Assembly (NCBI GenBank): GCA_022567135.1
Contig: JADFHP010000006.1
Location: 1-43,567, forward strand
From: Chloroflexota bacterium
GTDB lineage: Bacteria; Chloroflexota; Dehalococcoidia; Lucifugimonadales; Lucifugimonadaceae
Reading direction: 5' to 3'
DNA length: 43,567 nucleotides
Shown: positions 1 to 9,382 of the stretch, one piece after another
Position numbering within the stretch: position 1 is the first letter of the stretch
Layout: every line of letters begins with the position of its first letter
Notes under the pieces: generated by a model
The model's input: the letters and a program-made list of their open reading frames with translations, nothing else
The model's database searches: none
Told to the model about the DNA's origin: nothing
Translations under genes and position numbers: made by a program

Positions 1-20
1 GGTGAAATGCCCACGTCAAC

Positions 21-920
21 TCATCCGGAGCCGATCGTCAGTCGAATTGCTTCCTCGAACGGGACTCGTTCGGAATACCCGAGCTCTTTGCGGATCAACG
101 GCGATTCACTATAGAGGTGTTGGGAGTAGTTGATCCCGCCGGTTTCATCTTCGTCAGAAGCTTCGATCGTGCCTTTCCAATCCAACGCCTTGGCGACCAT
201 GTGGAACAGCTCCAGGAGGCTTGTCCCGGTCGGGTAACCCACGTTATAGACGAAGTTGCCTGGTCTGCGGTCGGTTGCACAAAGTATCAGTGCGTCACTG
301 ACGTTGTCGACGTATCCGTAGCCCCACCTGAAGTTCGCTCGGTTCCTGGCTCGGACGATGTGCCCGTTCGATTCGTTGAGCGCGTCAACAACGTTCCCGA
401 TTCGCCGTTGCCTGTCACCCGGTCCAAAAATTCCGGGTGCGCGTACTATCGTCGACGGAATATCAGTCTGTTCAAGCGCAGCTCGTTCGGCAAAGATGTT
501 GTCTTCTGATTCGGTCTGGTCGAATGACGGCATTGTGCGTAGTTCCGACTCCTCAGTGATCGGCATTTCCTGGATTGGCCCAGGCTCTGTGCCGTGGAGA
601 ACACCGTATCCGCGATAGACGTCCTTGCTGCTGACGAGCACATAACGCTTCGAGAAATTCCTGATGGTGGCGATGACGCTCTTGGTCGTATCGGTCCGGA
701 ACTGGGTCGTGTCGATTACAGCTTCTGGTGCGAACTCTGCTAGCTCTTCCGAGTGATCCGCGATCGAGATCGTGTCGCCGTGCAGGTGTGGTACATCAGG
801 ATCCTGATCTGTGTGGCTCTCGCCCCGATGGAAAACCAGGACTTCATGATCCATGTCGAGCGCGCGCCGGACGATATTTGCACCGAGCCATCCAGTTCCC
901 CCAATAACGAGCAGGTTCAT
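21..920 (-). CDS. NAD(P)-binding extended-SDR / NDP-sugar epimerase-like protein
   Basis: MNLLVIGGTGWLGANIVRRAL Rossmann motif; start taken at internal ATG (918-920) rather than the longer ORF; RAPGIFGPGD and VDNVSDA motifs typical of extended SDRs. Confidence 0.85.
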   Translation of the reverse strand: MNLLVIGGTGWLGANIVRRALDMDHEVLVFHRGESHTDQDPDVPHLHGDTISIADHSEELAEFAPEAVIDTTQFRTDTTKSVIATIRNFSKRYVLVSSKDVYRGYGVLHGTEPGPIQEMPITEESELRTMPSFDQTESEDNIFAERAALEQTDIPSTIVRAPGIFGPGDRQRRIGNVVDALNESNGHIVRARNRANFRWGYGYVDNVSDALILCATDRRPGNFVYNVGYPTGTSLLELFHMVAKALDWKGTIEASDEDETGGINYSQHLYSESPLIRKELGYSERVPFEEAIRLTIGSG

Positions 921-1079
921 GGTTTTACCCTTCTTACGACTGCACCGATCGATTGCCGTGTCAGATCGTACGGTGCTCGTGGACAGATATTCCACTTTAG
1001 TATCAAGTGTCACTTTGAGAGCCAGATTCGAGCCCATGAAGTACGGCCACCACCAGCGAACAGGCCATAGCCGTCCGCC

Positions 1080-1135
1080 CCACCTCGCCCTAAGCAGGAC
1101 GCCGTCCTGAGGTTCTCGAAGGGTGGCCGCGAGCA
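1080..1135. repeat. Degenerate palindromic intergenic element containing cctgaggttctcgaagg
   Basis: ccacctcgccctaagcaggacgccgtcctgaggttctcgaagggtgg; gtcctg/caggac inverted motif; resembles the widespread CCTTCGACAAGCTCAGG-type repeat with mismatches. Confidence 0.35.
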
Positions 1136-1202
1136 TCGGACCGGTGTAACTAGGCCACAACCGCCACTCGCGAAACGGCCGTCAACCCGCTAACATCTCG
1201 GC

Positions 1203-2132
1203 ATGGCAGGACGCTCAAACAAGAAAGCCGACGGGACGTGGAACCGCACCCCCACGACCACCAGCTCATTTGGCACAAACGGCCGCATCAGCCACGACTC
1301 GACGCCCTACTACCAGCGGGCCATGCAGCCCGGCGTCGCCGAGGCCGTCGAGGAGGGCGAGCAGCCGGTTCCGAAAAAGCTTCTGGACTCGTTCATCAAC
1401 CACTCCAGCGAGGATATGCACGAGTTGCCCGACCGCTCCGTGCACCTCATGGTCACTTCGCCCCCGTACAACGTGGGGAAGGAGTATGACCAGGATCTGA
1501 GCCTGGACGACTACAGGGCGCTGTTGCAGCGGGTAATGGCCGAGACGTACAGAGTGCTCGTGCCGGGCGGCAGGGCGTGCGTGAATGTGGCCAATCTGGG
1601 CCGCAAGCCTTATATACCGCTGCACGCATATGTCATCGCAGACGGCTCGGAAGTGGGGTTCCAGATGCGCGGCGAAATCATCTGGGACAAGGGCGCAGGC
1701 GCCGGGACGTCAACGGCGTGGGGGAGCTGGCTGTCGGCCTCGAACCCGACATTGCGCGACACGCACGAGTACATCATGGTCTTTCAGAAGCCGCCGTTCG
1801 GAAGGCCTCGTCACGATGGCCAGGAAAGCACGATCAAAAAAGAGCAGTTTCTCGAGTGGACACGCAGCGTCTGGAGTTTTGGCCCGCAGTCGGCGAAGCA
1901 GGCGGGCCATCCGGCGCCGTTTCCGCCCGAGTTGCCGAGTCGGCTTATACAGCTCTACACCTATAACGGCGAGGTGGTGCTCGACCCGTTCATGGGCAGC
2001 GGAGCCTCTGCCATCGCGGCCGTCCAGTCAGGCCGCCGCTACATCGGCTACGACCTTTCGGCCGAGTATCTGGCGCGGGCGGAGGAGCGGGTTGCGGCGG
2101 CGGTTAAGGCCGGGGTGACGCCGAAAAGCTAA
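1203..2132 (+). CDS. Site-specific DNA methyltransferase (N4-cytosine/N6-adenine, beta-class motif order)
   Basis: TSPPYNVGKEYD catalytic motif near the N-terminus, DPFMGSGASAIAA SAM motif near the C-terminus. Confidence 0.93.
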   Translation: MAGRSNKKADGTWNRTPTTTSSFGTNGRISHDSTPYYQRAMQPGVAEAVEEGEQPVPKKLLDSFINHSSEDMHELPDRSVHLMVTSPPYNVGKEYDQDLSLDDYRALLQRVMAETYRVLVPGGRACVNVANLGRKPYIPLHAYVIADGSEVGFQMRGEIIWDKGAGAGTSTAWGSWLSASNPTLRDTHEYIMVFQKPPFGRPRHDGQESTIKKEQFLEWTRSVWSFGPQSAKQAGHPAPFPPELPSRLIQLYTYNGEVVLDPFMGSGASAIAAVQSGRRYIGYDLSAEYLARAEERVAAAVKAGVTPKS

Positions 2133-2542
2133 TCCACCTCCGCGGCCCTGCATCTGGCGATGATCTCCGTAGTCGAGATGCCGGCGGTGTACTGCACGGT
2201 GCGGTAGATGCCGAGTTCAATGGGCGTCTTGTAGCAGAGCTCTTCAAGCTCTTTCGAGAAGTCGTCGCCGTGCAGTACCAGGTCGATGTTGTGGGTCTGG
2301 ATCCACTCCCGGTCCATGGTGAGCGGCGCGTCGGGAATTACCTCGTCAACGTAGCGGCATCCTGTGACGGAGCTTACTCGCTCGTCCATGGAGAGGATTG
2401 GACGGCGTTTGTAGCTCATTACTACTTCGTCCGCGTGAATTCCAACCAGTAAATAGTCGCCCTGTTCGCGGGCTTTCTTGAGGAAATTCATATGGCCGTA
2501 GTGAAATAAATCAGCTACCATATCCACGTATATTCTTACGAT
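2129..2542 (-). CDS. Cytidylyltransferase (ethanolamine-phosphate / glycerol-3-phosphate cytidylyltransferase-like)
   Basis: (IVRIY)VDMVADLFHYGHMNFLKKAREQGDYLLVGIHADE, HxGH motif; no ATG in frame upstream; the GTG at 2527 cuts into the first beta strand, ATC at 2540-2542 has AGGAGG 7 nt upstream. Confidence 0.85.
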   Translation of the reverse strand: MVRIYVDMVADLFHYGHMNFLKKAREQGDYLLVGIHADEVVMSYKRRPILSMDERVSSVTGCRYVDEVIPDAPLTMDREWIQTHNIDLVLHGDDFSKELEELCYKTPIELGIYRTVQYTAGISTTEIIARCRAAEVD

Positions 2543-2587
2543 TTCACGGCCTCCTGAATCAGATAAACCGGCCCGAAAAAGCAGGCT

Positions 2588-3484
2588 CTAAGACGCCTCT
2601 TTCGGCGCCAGCACGTAAGCCCGGCCCGAGCTTATCTCAGGATCCGGTCGGTAGACGTAGTCAACCCGCGCAGCCAGCTCTTCCAGGTAGAGAATCTCTT
2701 CGTGATCCTCATACCGGATGGCCAGCACGTACTTCCCGTCCGTCGGCAGGCCGAGCCCGACGTAGCCGTTTTTGTCGGTCGTCGAGCGGACCAGCCCGGC
2801 CTGCAAAGTTGTAGCGGCTACCACTACTTCAGCTCCGTGAACCGGCATGCCGCGTTGGTCGAGAACCTTGAGTCTTCCTCTGCGGCCTCCGGGCAGCCGG
2901 CTCCTCGCCCATCGGACCAGTTTTTCGACAAGCGATGGAGGAACTGCGTCCGGCATCAGGTCGAGCACGTCATTCTCATACCCCGCCCGCTTTGGGATCT
3001 TCCAGTCGGGTCCATACTTGAGCCGCAGGTACTCTTCAGGAGGGTTCGGCACCATGAACCGCTCGCCCAGGAAATCGATCTCCTTGAGATTTTCGTGGAG
3101 GCGGGCGGGTATCTGAACGGCCGGCCACTGATATATGTAGTCGTCAATGATCCGGTAGCAGGTCCAGTCCAACTGCGTGCCCGATTTGTGCATGTCGACG
3201 CTCATATGCAGTTCGCTGTCTATGACCTCGACTTCAAATCCGCGCTCCCGGAAGAGTTCGGCGGCCTGCAGTACCAGTGGCTCGGTCAGGCCGTGGAATC
3301 CGATCACTGAGCCGATGTCGAGATCGTCATCCCAACCGATGAACGCCTGGTCCCTGACGGCGCCCAGACAAGTGCCGTGCCGCAGAAAGAAGGGCAGTCC
3401 AAGTTGATCGAGGATCTCTTTTGCCTCTTTCAACACCGCTTCAGCAACGGCCATGTCCATGGGTTCAAAGACTGATGACTGCAT
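2588..3484 (-). CDS. LicD-family protein (phosphocholine/phospho-substituent transferase-like) with C-terminal Ig-like/carboxypeptidase-regulatory-like domain
   Basis: RHGTCLGAVRDQAFIGWDDDLDIG signature; YLRLKYGPDWKIP; C-terminal GRLKVLDQRGMPVHGAEVVV...TTDKNGYVGLGLPTDGKYVLAI. Confidence 0.82.
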   Translation of the reverse strand: MQSSVFEPMDMAVAEAVLKEAKEILDQLGLPFFLRHGTCLGAVRDQAFIGWDDDLDIGSVIGFHGLTEPLVLQAAELFRERGFEVEVIDSELHMSVDMHKSGTQLDWTCYRIIDDYIYQWPAVQIPARLHENLKEIDFLGERFMVPNPPEEYLRLKYGPDWKIPKRAGYENDVLDLMPDAVPPSLVEKLVRWARSRLPGGRRGRLKVLDQRGMPVHGAEVVVAATTLQAGLVRSTTDKNGYVGLGLPTDGKYVLAIRYEDHEEILYLEELAARVDYVYRPDPEISSGRAYVLAPKEAS

Positions 3485-3832
3485 GAGCGTTGCGCACTCC
3501 TGGGCTGGTGATCTGATCGGGCAGACTGGATAAACCGGGCTACAAGACGTATATTGCTGGCCATTCGACACTATACGGGCCGGCCAGGGAGGACGGGCTG
3601 GCTCGGTATTAGCGCCGGTTGCATATTACCCCCGGTCTGAGGCAGGCACCTGGAAGTAGCCGCCCGGACAGGCCGCGACTGCTACGCCAGGTGGCATGCG
3701 CGGCAGGGGCCGACCGGCCGATCGCATTGCGGGCTCTGATCAGGATAAGTGGTCAGTGGGACCTCTGGTGACCCGCGTGCGTCATGTGTACTTCCAACAC
3801 GAGCGCCAGCGGCGCATGTCAGGAGTTGTTGC

Positions 3833-5014
3833 ATGCTCGATCTGCAGACACAGCGAGCCACACCGGAAGAACGAGATTTAATAGCCACCCTCGAGCAGCT
3901 CAGCTTACGATCCGGATCGCACTCGCCCAGCCTCGCAACGATGCTGGAGGCGCTTCCGGACATCGACGTCAAGATCGATGCGTGCTACCTCTCCAATCCT
4001 CTCGCCACAGACCTATTCTGGTCGTATTTCAACTCCGACGCCTCGGCTGACCCGCGATTCTTCATGCGCCTTCTCGAGGCCTACCCATCCCAGAACAGGA
4101 TCATTGCTGAGCGGCTTGCCCCCACGATCGGCGTCGACCCCGGCGGCCTGTTCATCGCCAATGGCGCAACGGAAGCCATACAGGCCATCCTGCACAACTA
4201 TTCGTCCCATGTTCACGTCAACGTGCCGACATTCTCTCCGTACTACGAGTTCGCAACCCCGAAGCACGAAGTGACGATGTTCCAGCTCGATCAGGATGAG
4301 GATTTCATACTTGATCCGGAAAGATACGTGCGATCAGTCAATAAGAGCGGCGCCGACACGGCGATACTGATCACGCCGAATAATCCGGATGGCTACCAGA
4401 TCCCGGACGATCACCTGGAATGGATTCTTTCGCAGCTCTCCGGCCTCAGGACGGTCATCGTTGATGAGAGCTTCATCCACTTCGCGCGCGCCGCGGATTC
4501 GCATCGGCTGCCGACGCTAGTTGGACTGACGGAAAAGCATCCCAACGTCACAGTCGTGAAGAGCATGTCAAAGGACTTTGGCATAGCGGGGATACGCGCA
4601 GGTTACGCGATTATGAGTCCGTCGCGAGTAAATGAGCTTCTGGATCACGGATATCTCTGGAATATAAACGGATTAGCCGAGTATTTCTTCTCGCTATTTT
4701 CCAGACAACCATTTTTGGACGAATACAGGACTGTTCTGAGAACTTATAACGGCTATATTTCCGATTTCATCTCGAGGACGGCAAGTGCCGGGTTTACTCG
4801 AGGCTTCCCGACGAGTTCCAATTTCCAGCTAATGCAGATAACCAACGGCATGACATCTGAGTTGGTCACGACGTTGCTGTTGTTGAGGCACGGGGTCTAC
4901 GTGAGGAACTGCGCAGACAAGATCGGCCTCGATGGCGAATTCATCCGGGTTGCGATCAGGACTGAATCTGAAAACGGTCACATCTTCCAGGCGCTGGAGG
5001 ATGTCCTGGCCTGA
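3833..5014 (+). CDS. PLP-dependent aminotransferase class I/II (HisC/CobD-like)
   Basis: ITPNNPDGYQIP, VVKSMSKDFGIAGIRAGYAIM PLP-lysine region; AGGAG upstream of ATG at 3833. Confidence 0.9.
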   Translation: MLDLQTQRATPEERDLIATLEQLSLRSGSHSPSLATMLEALPDIDVKIDACYLSNPLATDLFWSYFNSDASADPRFFMRLLEAYPSQNRIIAERLAPTIGVDPGGLFIANGATEAIQAILHNYSSHVHVNVPTFSPYYEFATPKHEVTMFQLDQDEDFILDPERYVRSVNKSGADTAILITPNNPDGYQIPDDHLEWILSQLSGLRTVIVDESFIHFARAADSHRLPTLVGLTEKHPNVTVVKSMSKDFGIAGIRAGYAIMSPSRVNELLDHGYLWNINGLAEYFFSLFSRQPFLDEYRTVLRTYNGYISDFISRTASAGFTRGFPTSSNFQLMQITNGMTSELVTTLLLLRHGVYVRNCADKIGLDGEFIRVAIRTESENGHIFQALEDVLA

Positions 5015-5082
5015 GCGGGTGTAATTCACACCGGCGTTGTTTAGATTCCCGTCCTTCCGGCTAAGGCGGGGGCCGTCCCGCC

Positions 5083-6360
5083 TCAGAGCGCGGCTGAGGC
5101 CCGGTAGCGCTTCCCGTACGCCTCAGGCGACATGCCGGCCGCCTGCGCCAGCTTCGCGCACATCTCCGGGTCCTCGAGATCCTCGGGCTCCAACCGGGTC
5201 ATGTACTCACGCGCAACCTGGTAAAGCTGTGAGTCGACATCGACCATTCGCACTTTTGGGCGGCCTGTTCCCGGTTCGCGGAGCTCCTCAAAGGGAAGAG
5301 CCGTGAGGCGTCGCTGCACCATACAGACCAGTCCGCCGTTTTTGAGATTGTCTTCGGTGGGTTCGTCGAGTAAAAACCGGACGGCCCAGTGTCCCAGGGT
5401 GCGGGTGTACTCGATATCGAAGGGAATCGGCGCGGCCGATCTGAACTCATAGCCCATCGTCGCCTCGACGATCGCGAATGTCTCTCCCCGCTCGGCAAAA
5501 CGCTGCTGCACCTGCCGTTTGAGTATCGTTGCGAGGGGGATCTCGCCGAGGCGTATGTGGCCGAATTCGTCGTAGTCGATCTCTACACCGGGAATCGCGG
5601 CAAGCTGCTCGGGGTTGACCAGCTCCGCAACTCCCTCCGCGATGACGGCCATGCCGTCTTTGTGGCCATGCACGCGGCGCTTCATGATGGCGCCTTCAAG
5701 GACGTCGGTTATATCGGCGAGATCGATTCGGGGCTTGCGAAACTCTTCCGGAATGATGGTCACGGTGGCGCCCGCCGAGATGCCGATGCCGAGGGCCAGG
5801 TGGCCGGCCTTCCTTCCCATCACGGTGACGAAGTACCAGCGGTCGGTTGTACGCGAATCCTCCATCAAGTTCAAGACGAGCCCGGTACCGACGTGGCGGG
5901 CCGTCTCGAACCCGAACGTTGGCATGTCGCCCGGCAGCGGCAGGTCGTTGTCGATGGTCTTGGGAATGTGCGCGACCCGGATCTCCCCATTGGCGGCCTG
6001 GGCCAGTTCGGATGCTGAGTAAGCGGTGTCGTCACCACCGATGGTCACGAGATATTCGACCCCGAGGCCCTTCAGGGTCTTGATGGAGGTCTCGACGCCG
6101 TCCGGCTCTCTGGTGGGATTGGTTCGGGACGTCCTCAGTATCGAGCCGCCCTGGCTGTGGACTCTGGCCACGTCCGGGATGTCTAGCGGGCGCGTCTGAT
6201 CGACCTCGCCCTTCACGAGATGGGCGAAGCCATCATAGATTCCGATTACCTCGAGCCCCGAGTTGACGGCCTCTATGACGCTGGCGCTGATGGCGCCGTT
6301 GATGCCCGGCGCCGGGCCGCCGCCGACCAGGACGCCCAGTCGGCCTTTCTTCACTGGCAT
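5083..6360 (-). CDS. 6-phosphofructokinase, probably pyrophosphate-dependent
   Basis: GRLGVLVGGGPAPGINGAISA, TIGGDDTAYSA and PKTIDNDLPLPG motifs; start at ATG 6358-6360. Confidence 0.92.
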   Translation of the reverse strand: MPVKKGRLGVLVGGGPAPGINGAISASVIEAVNSGLEVIGIYDGFAHLVKGEVDQTRPLDIPDVARVHSQGGSILRTSRTNPTREPDGVETSIKTLKGLGVEYLVTIGGDDTAYSASELAQAANGEIRVAHIPKTIDNDLPLPGDMPTFGFETARHVGTGLVLNLMEDSRTTDRWYFVTVMGRKAGHLALGIGISAGATVTIIPEEFRKPRIDLADITDVLEGAIMKRRVHGHKDGMAVIAEGVAELVNPEQLAAIPGVEIDYDEFGHIRLGEIPLATILKRQVQQRFAERGETFAIVEATMGYEFRSAAPIPFDIEYTRTLGHWAVRFLLDEPTEDNLKNGGLVCMVQRRLTALPFEELREPGTGRPKVRMVDVDSQLYQVAREYMTRLEPEDLEDPEMCAKLAQAAGMSPEAYGKRYRASAAL

Positions 6361-6583
6361 GGGTTTTCCCCCTGATGTGGAGTCTATAGCGAGGCAGATG
6401 TCTCTGCACCACATGGGATTGGGGCGTCGTTGGCCGTGTTGGCCGCGCGCTGTCCACGGGGGTAAACCCGCTTTGGTAGCTGCGGGGCTTCCCGCCTGCG
6501 ACGCCGGCAACGGTAGATGGCGTACCAACCTCGGGAGGGGCGAGCCACTCGGCTACCGGGGGTTCTGGGGGTGCTTGGGGGCC

Positions 6584-7159
6584 TTACGGGAGGCCCGGCG
6601 GCGGCAGAGGCGCGGCCTCACCGATGAACACGTTGGCGACATCGCCTGATCGGGCATCTATTACGGCTCCAACGAATTGGGCGGGCAGGTTTACGGGGCC
6701 GACCACACGAAAGTTCACCACCCAGAATCGGTCTTCCGGGTCACCCGCCGAACTGAAAGAGAATCTGGATTCGCGTACGCCACTCAGCACGATCAGTAGT
6801 CTGCGGGTCGCGAGAAACGTCCCGGCCGGCTCGACGTCTGGGAAGCGGATCCGCAGGCCTTCTCTGGCGAACTCCTGCTTGGCAATGCGCTGGGCGAGAG
6901 CCTCGCTGACCTCCGGCCGGGGGGTAGGCGTGGTCGCCACGCGGGTAACGGCATGTTCTTGAATCGAGGGAGCGATTCCCTGGCGCGATGGCGGGAGAAG
7001 GTCCTGGTAGCTCAGATCTCCCGCGACCTGCTGGACGGGCGGGACGGCGGTCGCCGTGGGATCGACGACATCGCCGCCGGAGCAGGAGATTGCCGATAGA
7101 GCCACGGCGCCTGTTACAGCGACTACGCCGGCGGCAACTCTGCGGCTATATCGTCTCAT
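6584..7159 (-). CDS. Putative lipoprotein, hypothetical; paralog of the next gene
   Basis: Signal peptide with lipobox-like ALSAISC; FWVVNFRVVGPVNLPAQFVGAVIDARSGDVANVF. Confidence 0.7.
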   Translation of the reverse strand: MRRYSRRVAAGVVAVTGAVALSAISCSGGDVVDPTATAVPPVQQVAGDLSYQDLLPPSRQGIAPSIQEHAVTRVATTPTPRPEVSEALAQRIAKQEFAREGLRIRFPDVEPAGTFLATRRLLIVLSGVRESRFSFSSAGDPEDRFWVVNFRVVGPVNLPAQFVGAVIDARSGDVANVFIGEAAPLPPPGLP

Positions 7160-7236
7160 CCACGCACTCCACGCTGTTACGTCAGGGATGAAGTCGTGCC
7201 GTCATAGTCAGGAGTGTAATGTCCCCCGCAAGTCGC

Positions 7237-7743
7237 CTACCGGCCGCCTACCGGAACGCTCCGGTTCAGGAATGTCAGCAACGCTTCGCCGGTCTCAGCG
7301 TCGAGCACCGCCCCACTATAGCCGGCGAACTCGTTGTCTCCGCGAAAATCCAGAAAATTCACGATCCAGAATAGTTCGGACGCCGGAGGCAGGGCGCTCA
7401 TCGAAAATCCCAGTGCCCGTTCGCTGGAGAGCACGAGCATTTCATCACGGGTGGTGAAATGAATCTCCCGGGCCAGGATTCCGCCCTCAGTGAGTGGGAA
7501 CAGGCCACCTCGGAGGAGCTGCTCAGCGAGTCTCCTGGCATCGGCCTCGGAAATGCCTGTCCTGCCGGGCGCCGGAAACGTAGGGTGTAGTTGCGGGGTT
7601 TCGGCGCTCCGAACCGCCGCCAGTTCGCTTGACCGGAACTCGCCCGCGACCTGCCGCGCCGGGCCGCCTTCGCCTGAACTGAAGCACGCGACGGCGAGAA
7701 CGAAGGCAAGCGATGCCGATAACCGGACTGTCCGGGCCATCAT
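7237..7743 (-). CDS. Putative lipoprotein, hypothetical; tandem paralog
   Basis: MMARTVRLSASLAFVLAVAC lipobox; FWIVNFLDFRGDNEFAGYSGAVLDAETGEALLTFL matches the neighbour. Confidence 0.7.
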   Translation of the reverse strand: MMARTVRLSASLAFVLAVACFSSGEGGPARQVAGEFRSSELAAVRSAETPQLHPTFPAPGRTGISEADARRLAEQLLRGGLFPLTEGGILAREIHFTTRDEMLVLSSERALGFSMSALPPASELFWIVNFLDFRGDNEFAGYSGAVLDAETGEALLTFLNRSVPVGGR

Positions 7744-7798
7744 GCCGGAATGCTGCCGCAAACCGGAGACGCAAACGGAAAGTGGGCCGGCTACGCGA

Positions 7799-9382
7799 TC
7801 ACTCCGATGTTGTGGTGTCATGGAACTGCTCACGCAACTGGCTTTTCATCACTTTGCCGAGCTGGCTGCGCGGGAGTTCGTCCACGAAGTGGACCGCTTC
7901 GGGCCGCTTGAAGCTTGCCATTCGCTCCCGGCACCAGTGGATGATCGCGTCCTGGTCGCTGCTCGCGCCCGGCGCCGGCACGACGATCGCGTGAACCACC
8001 TCGCCCCATGTTTCGTCGGGAATGCCGATAACGGCGGACTCGGCTACGGCGGGGTGCTGGTCGAGTATCGATTCGACCTCTTCCGGAGAGATCATTTCGC
8101 CTGCCCGCTTTATGAATTCCCGGGCCCGGCCGGCGAGGAATATGTAGCCGTCCTCGTCTGACCATCCGAGATCGCCTGTGTGCAGCCAGCCGCTCTGCAG
8201 GGCGCCCGCGGTGGCCTCCGGCTGGTTCCAGTAGCCCTTCATTAGCCGCTCGCCGCGCGCGATGATCTCGCCGGTATCTCCCTGCGCGACCTGGTTTCCT
8301 GTTTCATCGACTATTCGAACTTCGACATCCGGCAGCGGCCGGCCAATGGACCGCAGCCGGGCTCTCTTCTCTTCGATCTGCTCAGGCGTGCCTTCGAGCC
8401 GGTGATCCGCGGGCGAGAGCTGGGTGATCGTCGAGGCAGTTTCCGTCTGGCCGAACGCGTTAATGAACTGGGCATTCGGGAACTTTTCCAGAGCGCTGAG
8501 CAGCACCGCCTCGGGCATGGCGGCAGCGCCGTAAGTGATGACGTTGAGGCTGGAGAGGTCCCAGTCGCCGAATGTCTCATGCTCCAAGAGCGATTTGAGC
8601 ATTGTGGGAACGACCATTGCCAGGCTGACCTTTTCGTCCTGTACCAGGCGGAGCCACGACTCGGGCTCAAACTGGGGCTGCAGGACGAGGGTGCGTCCAC
8701 CGTAGATGCCGGCCATCATCGCCTGTGCGCCTGCGATGTGGTAGAGCGGGACGGTGAGCAGCGTGCGTTCGGCGCTCTCGGGATCAGGGTCGGCTGGATC
8801 GACATTGGACATCACGTAGCCACAGAAGCTTGAGTGGGTGAGGACTACGCCTTTGGGCTGGGTGCTGGTGCCGGATGTGAACATGATCATCGCGGCGTCG
8901 CTGTCCGAGGCCCGGGGGGAGATATCCGCCGGAACCGAAGCATCGATAAGGGCGTCGTACGAATCCCAACCGGGGGCGGCACCGATGACGATTCGCGCGG
9001 TGGCTTGCCTGGACGATACGATTGCCTCATCGAGGAGCGATGCGTATCGCTGGCCCGAAATCACTGCCCGGGGGCTGATCTCGTGGAGCATTTCGGCGAC
9101 TTCGGACACTCGGGCGCGGTAGTTGACGGGAACGAAAACCGCATCCAACAGGACGCAGGCGAAAAACGCCTCGCCGAATTCGAAGCCGTTCACCTCCATC
9201 ATTGCTACCCGGTCGCCGCGCACGACGCCGGCGTCCTTCAAGGCGGTTGCCAGTTTCCGCGCCCGATTTTCGATCTCCGAGAACGTGGCTCTTCGCTTCG
9301 GCTCTTTGCCAGAGATGAAAGCGGTCCGGTCCGGGACGATGGCTGTAGCGATCTGGAGCAAGTCGAAGGTATTCAGAGCCAT
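7799..9382 (-). CDS. Acyl-CoA synthetase / AMP-dependent ligase
   Basis: MFTSGTSTQPKGVVLTH, GEIIARGERLMKGYWNQPEAT, LHTGDLGWSDEDGYIFLAGRAREFIKRAGEMISPEEVE motifs. Confidence 0.95.
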   Translation of the reverse strand: MALNTFDLLQIATAIVPDRTAFISGKEPKRRATFSEIENRARKLATALKDAGVVRGDRVAMMEVNGFEFGEAFFACVLLDAVFVPVNYRARVSEVAEMLHEISPRAVISGQRYASLLDEAIVSSRQATARIVIGAAPGWDSYDALIDASVPADISPRASDSDAAMIMFTSGTSTQPKGVVLTHSSFCGYVMSNVDPADPDPESAERTLLTVPLYHIAGAQAMMAGIYGGRTLVLQPQFEPESWLRLVQDEKVSLAMVVPTMLKSLLEHETFGDWDLSSLNVITYGAAAMPEAVLLSALEKFPNAQFINAFGQTETASTITQLSPADHRLEGTPEQIEEKRARLRSIGRPLPDVEVRIVDETGNQVAQGDTGEIIARGERLMKGYWNQPEATAGALQSGWLHTGDLGWSDEDGYIFLAGRAREFIKRAGEMISPEEVESILDQHPAVAESAVIGIPDETWGEVVHAIVVPAPGASSDQDAIIHWCRERMASFKRPEAVHFVDELPRSQLGKVMKSQLREQFHDTTTSE

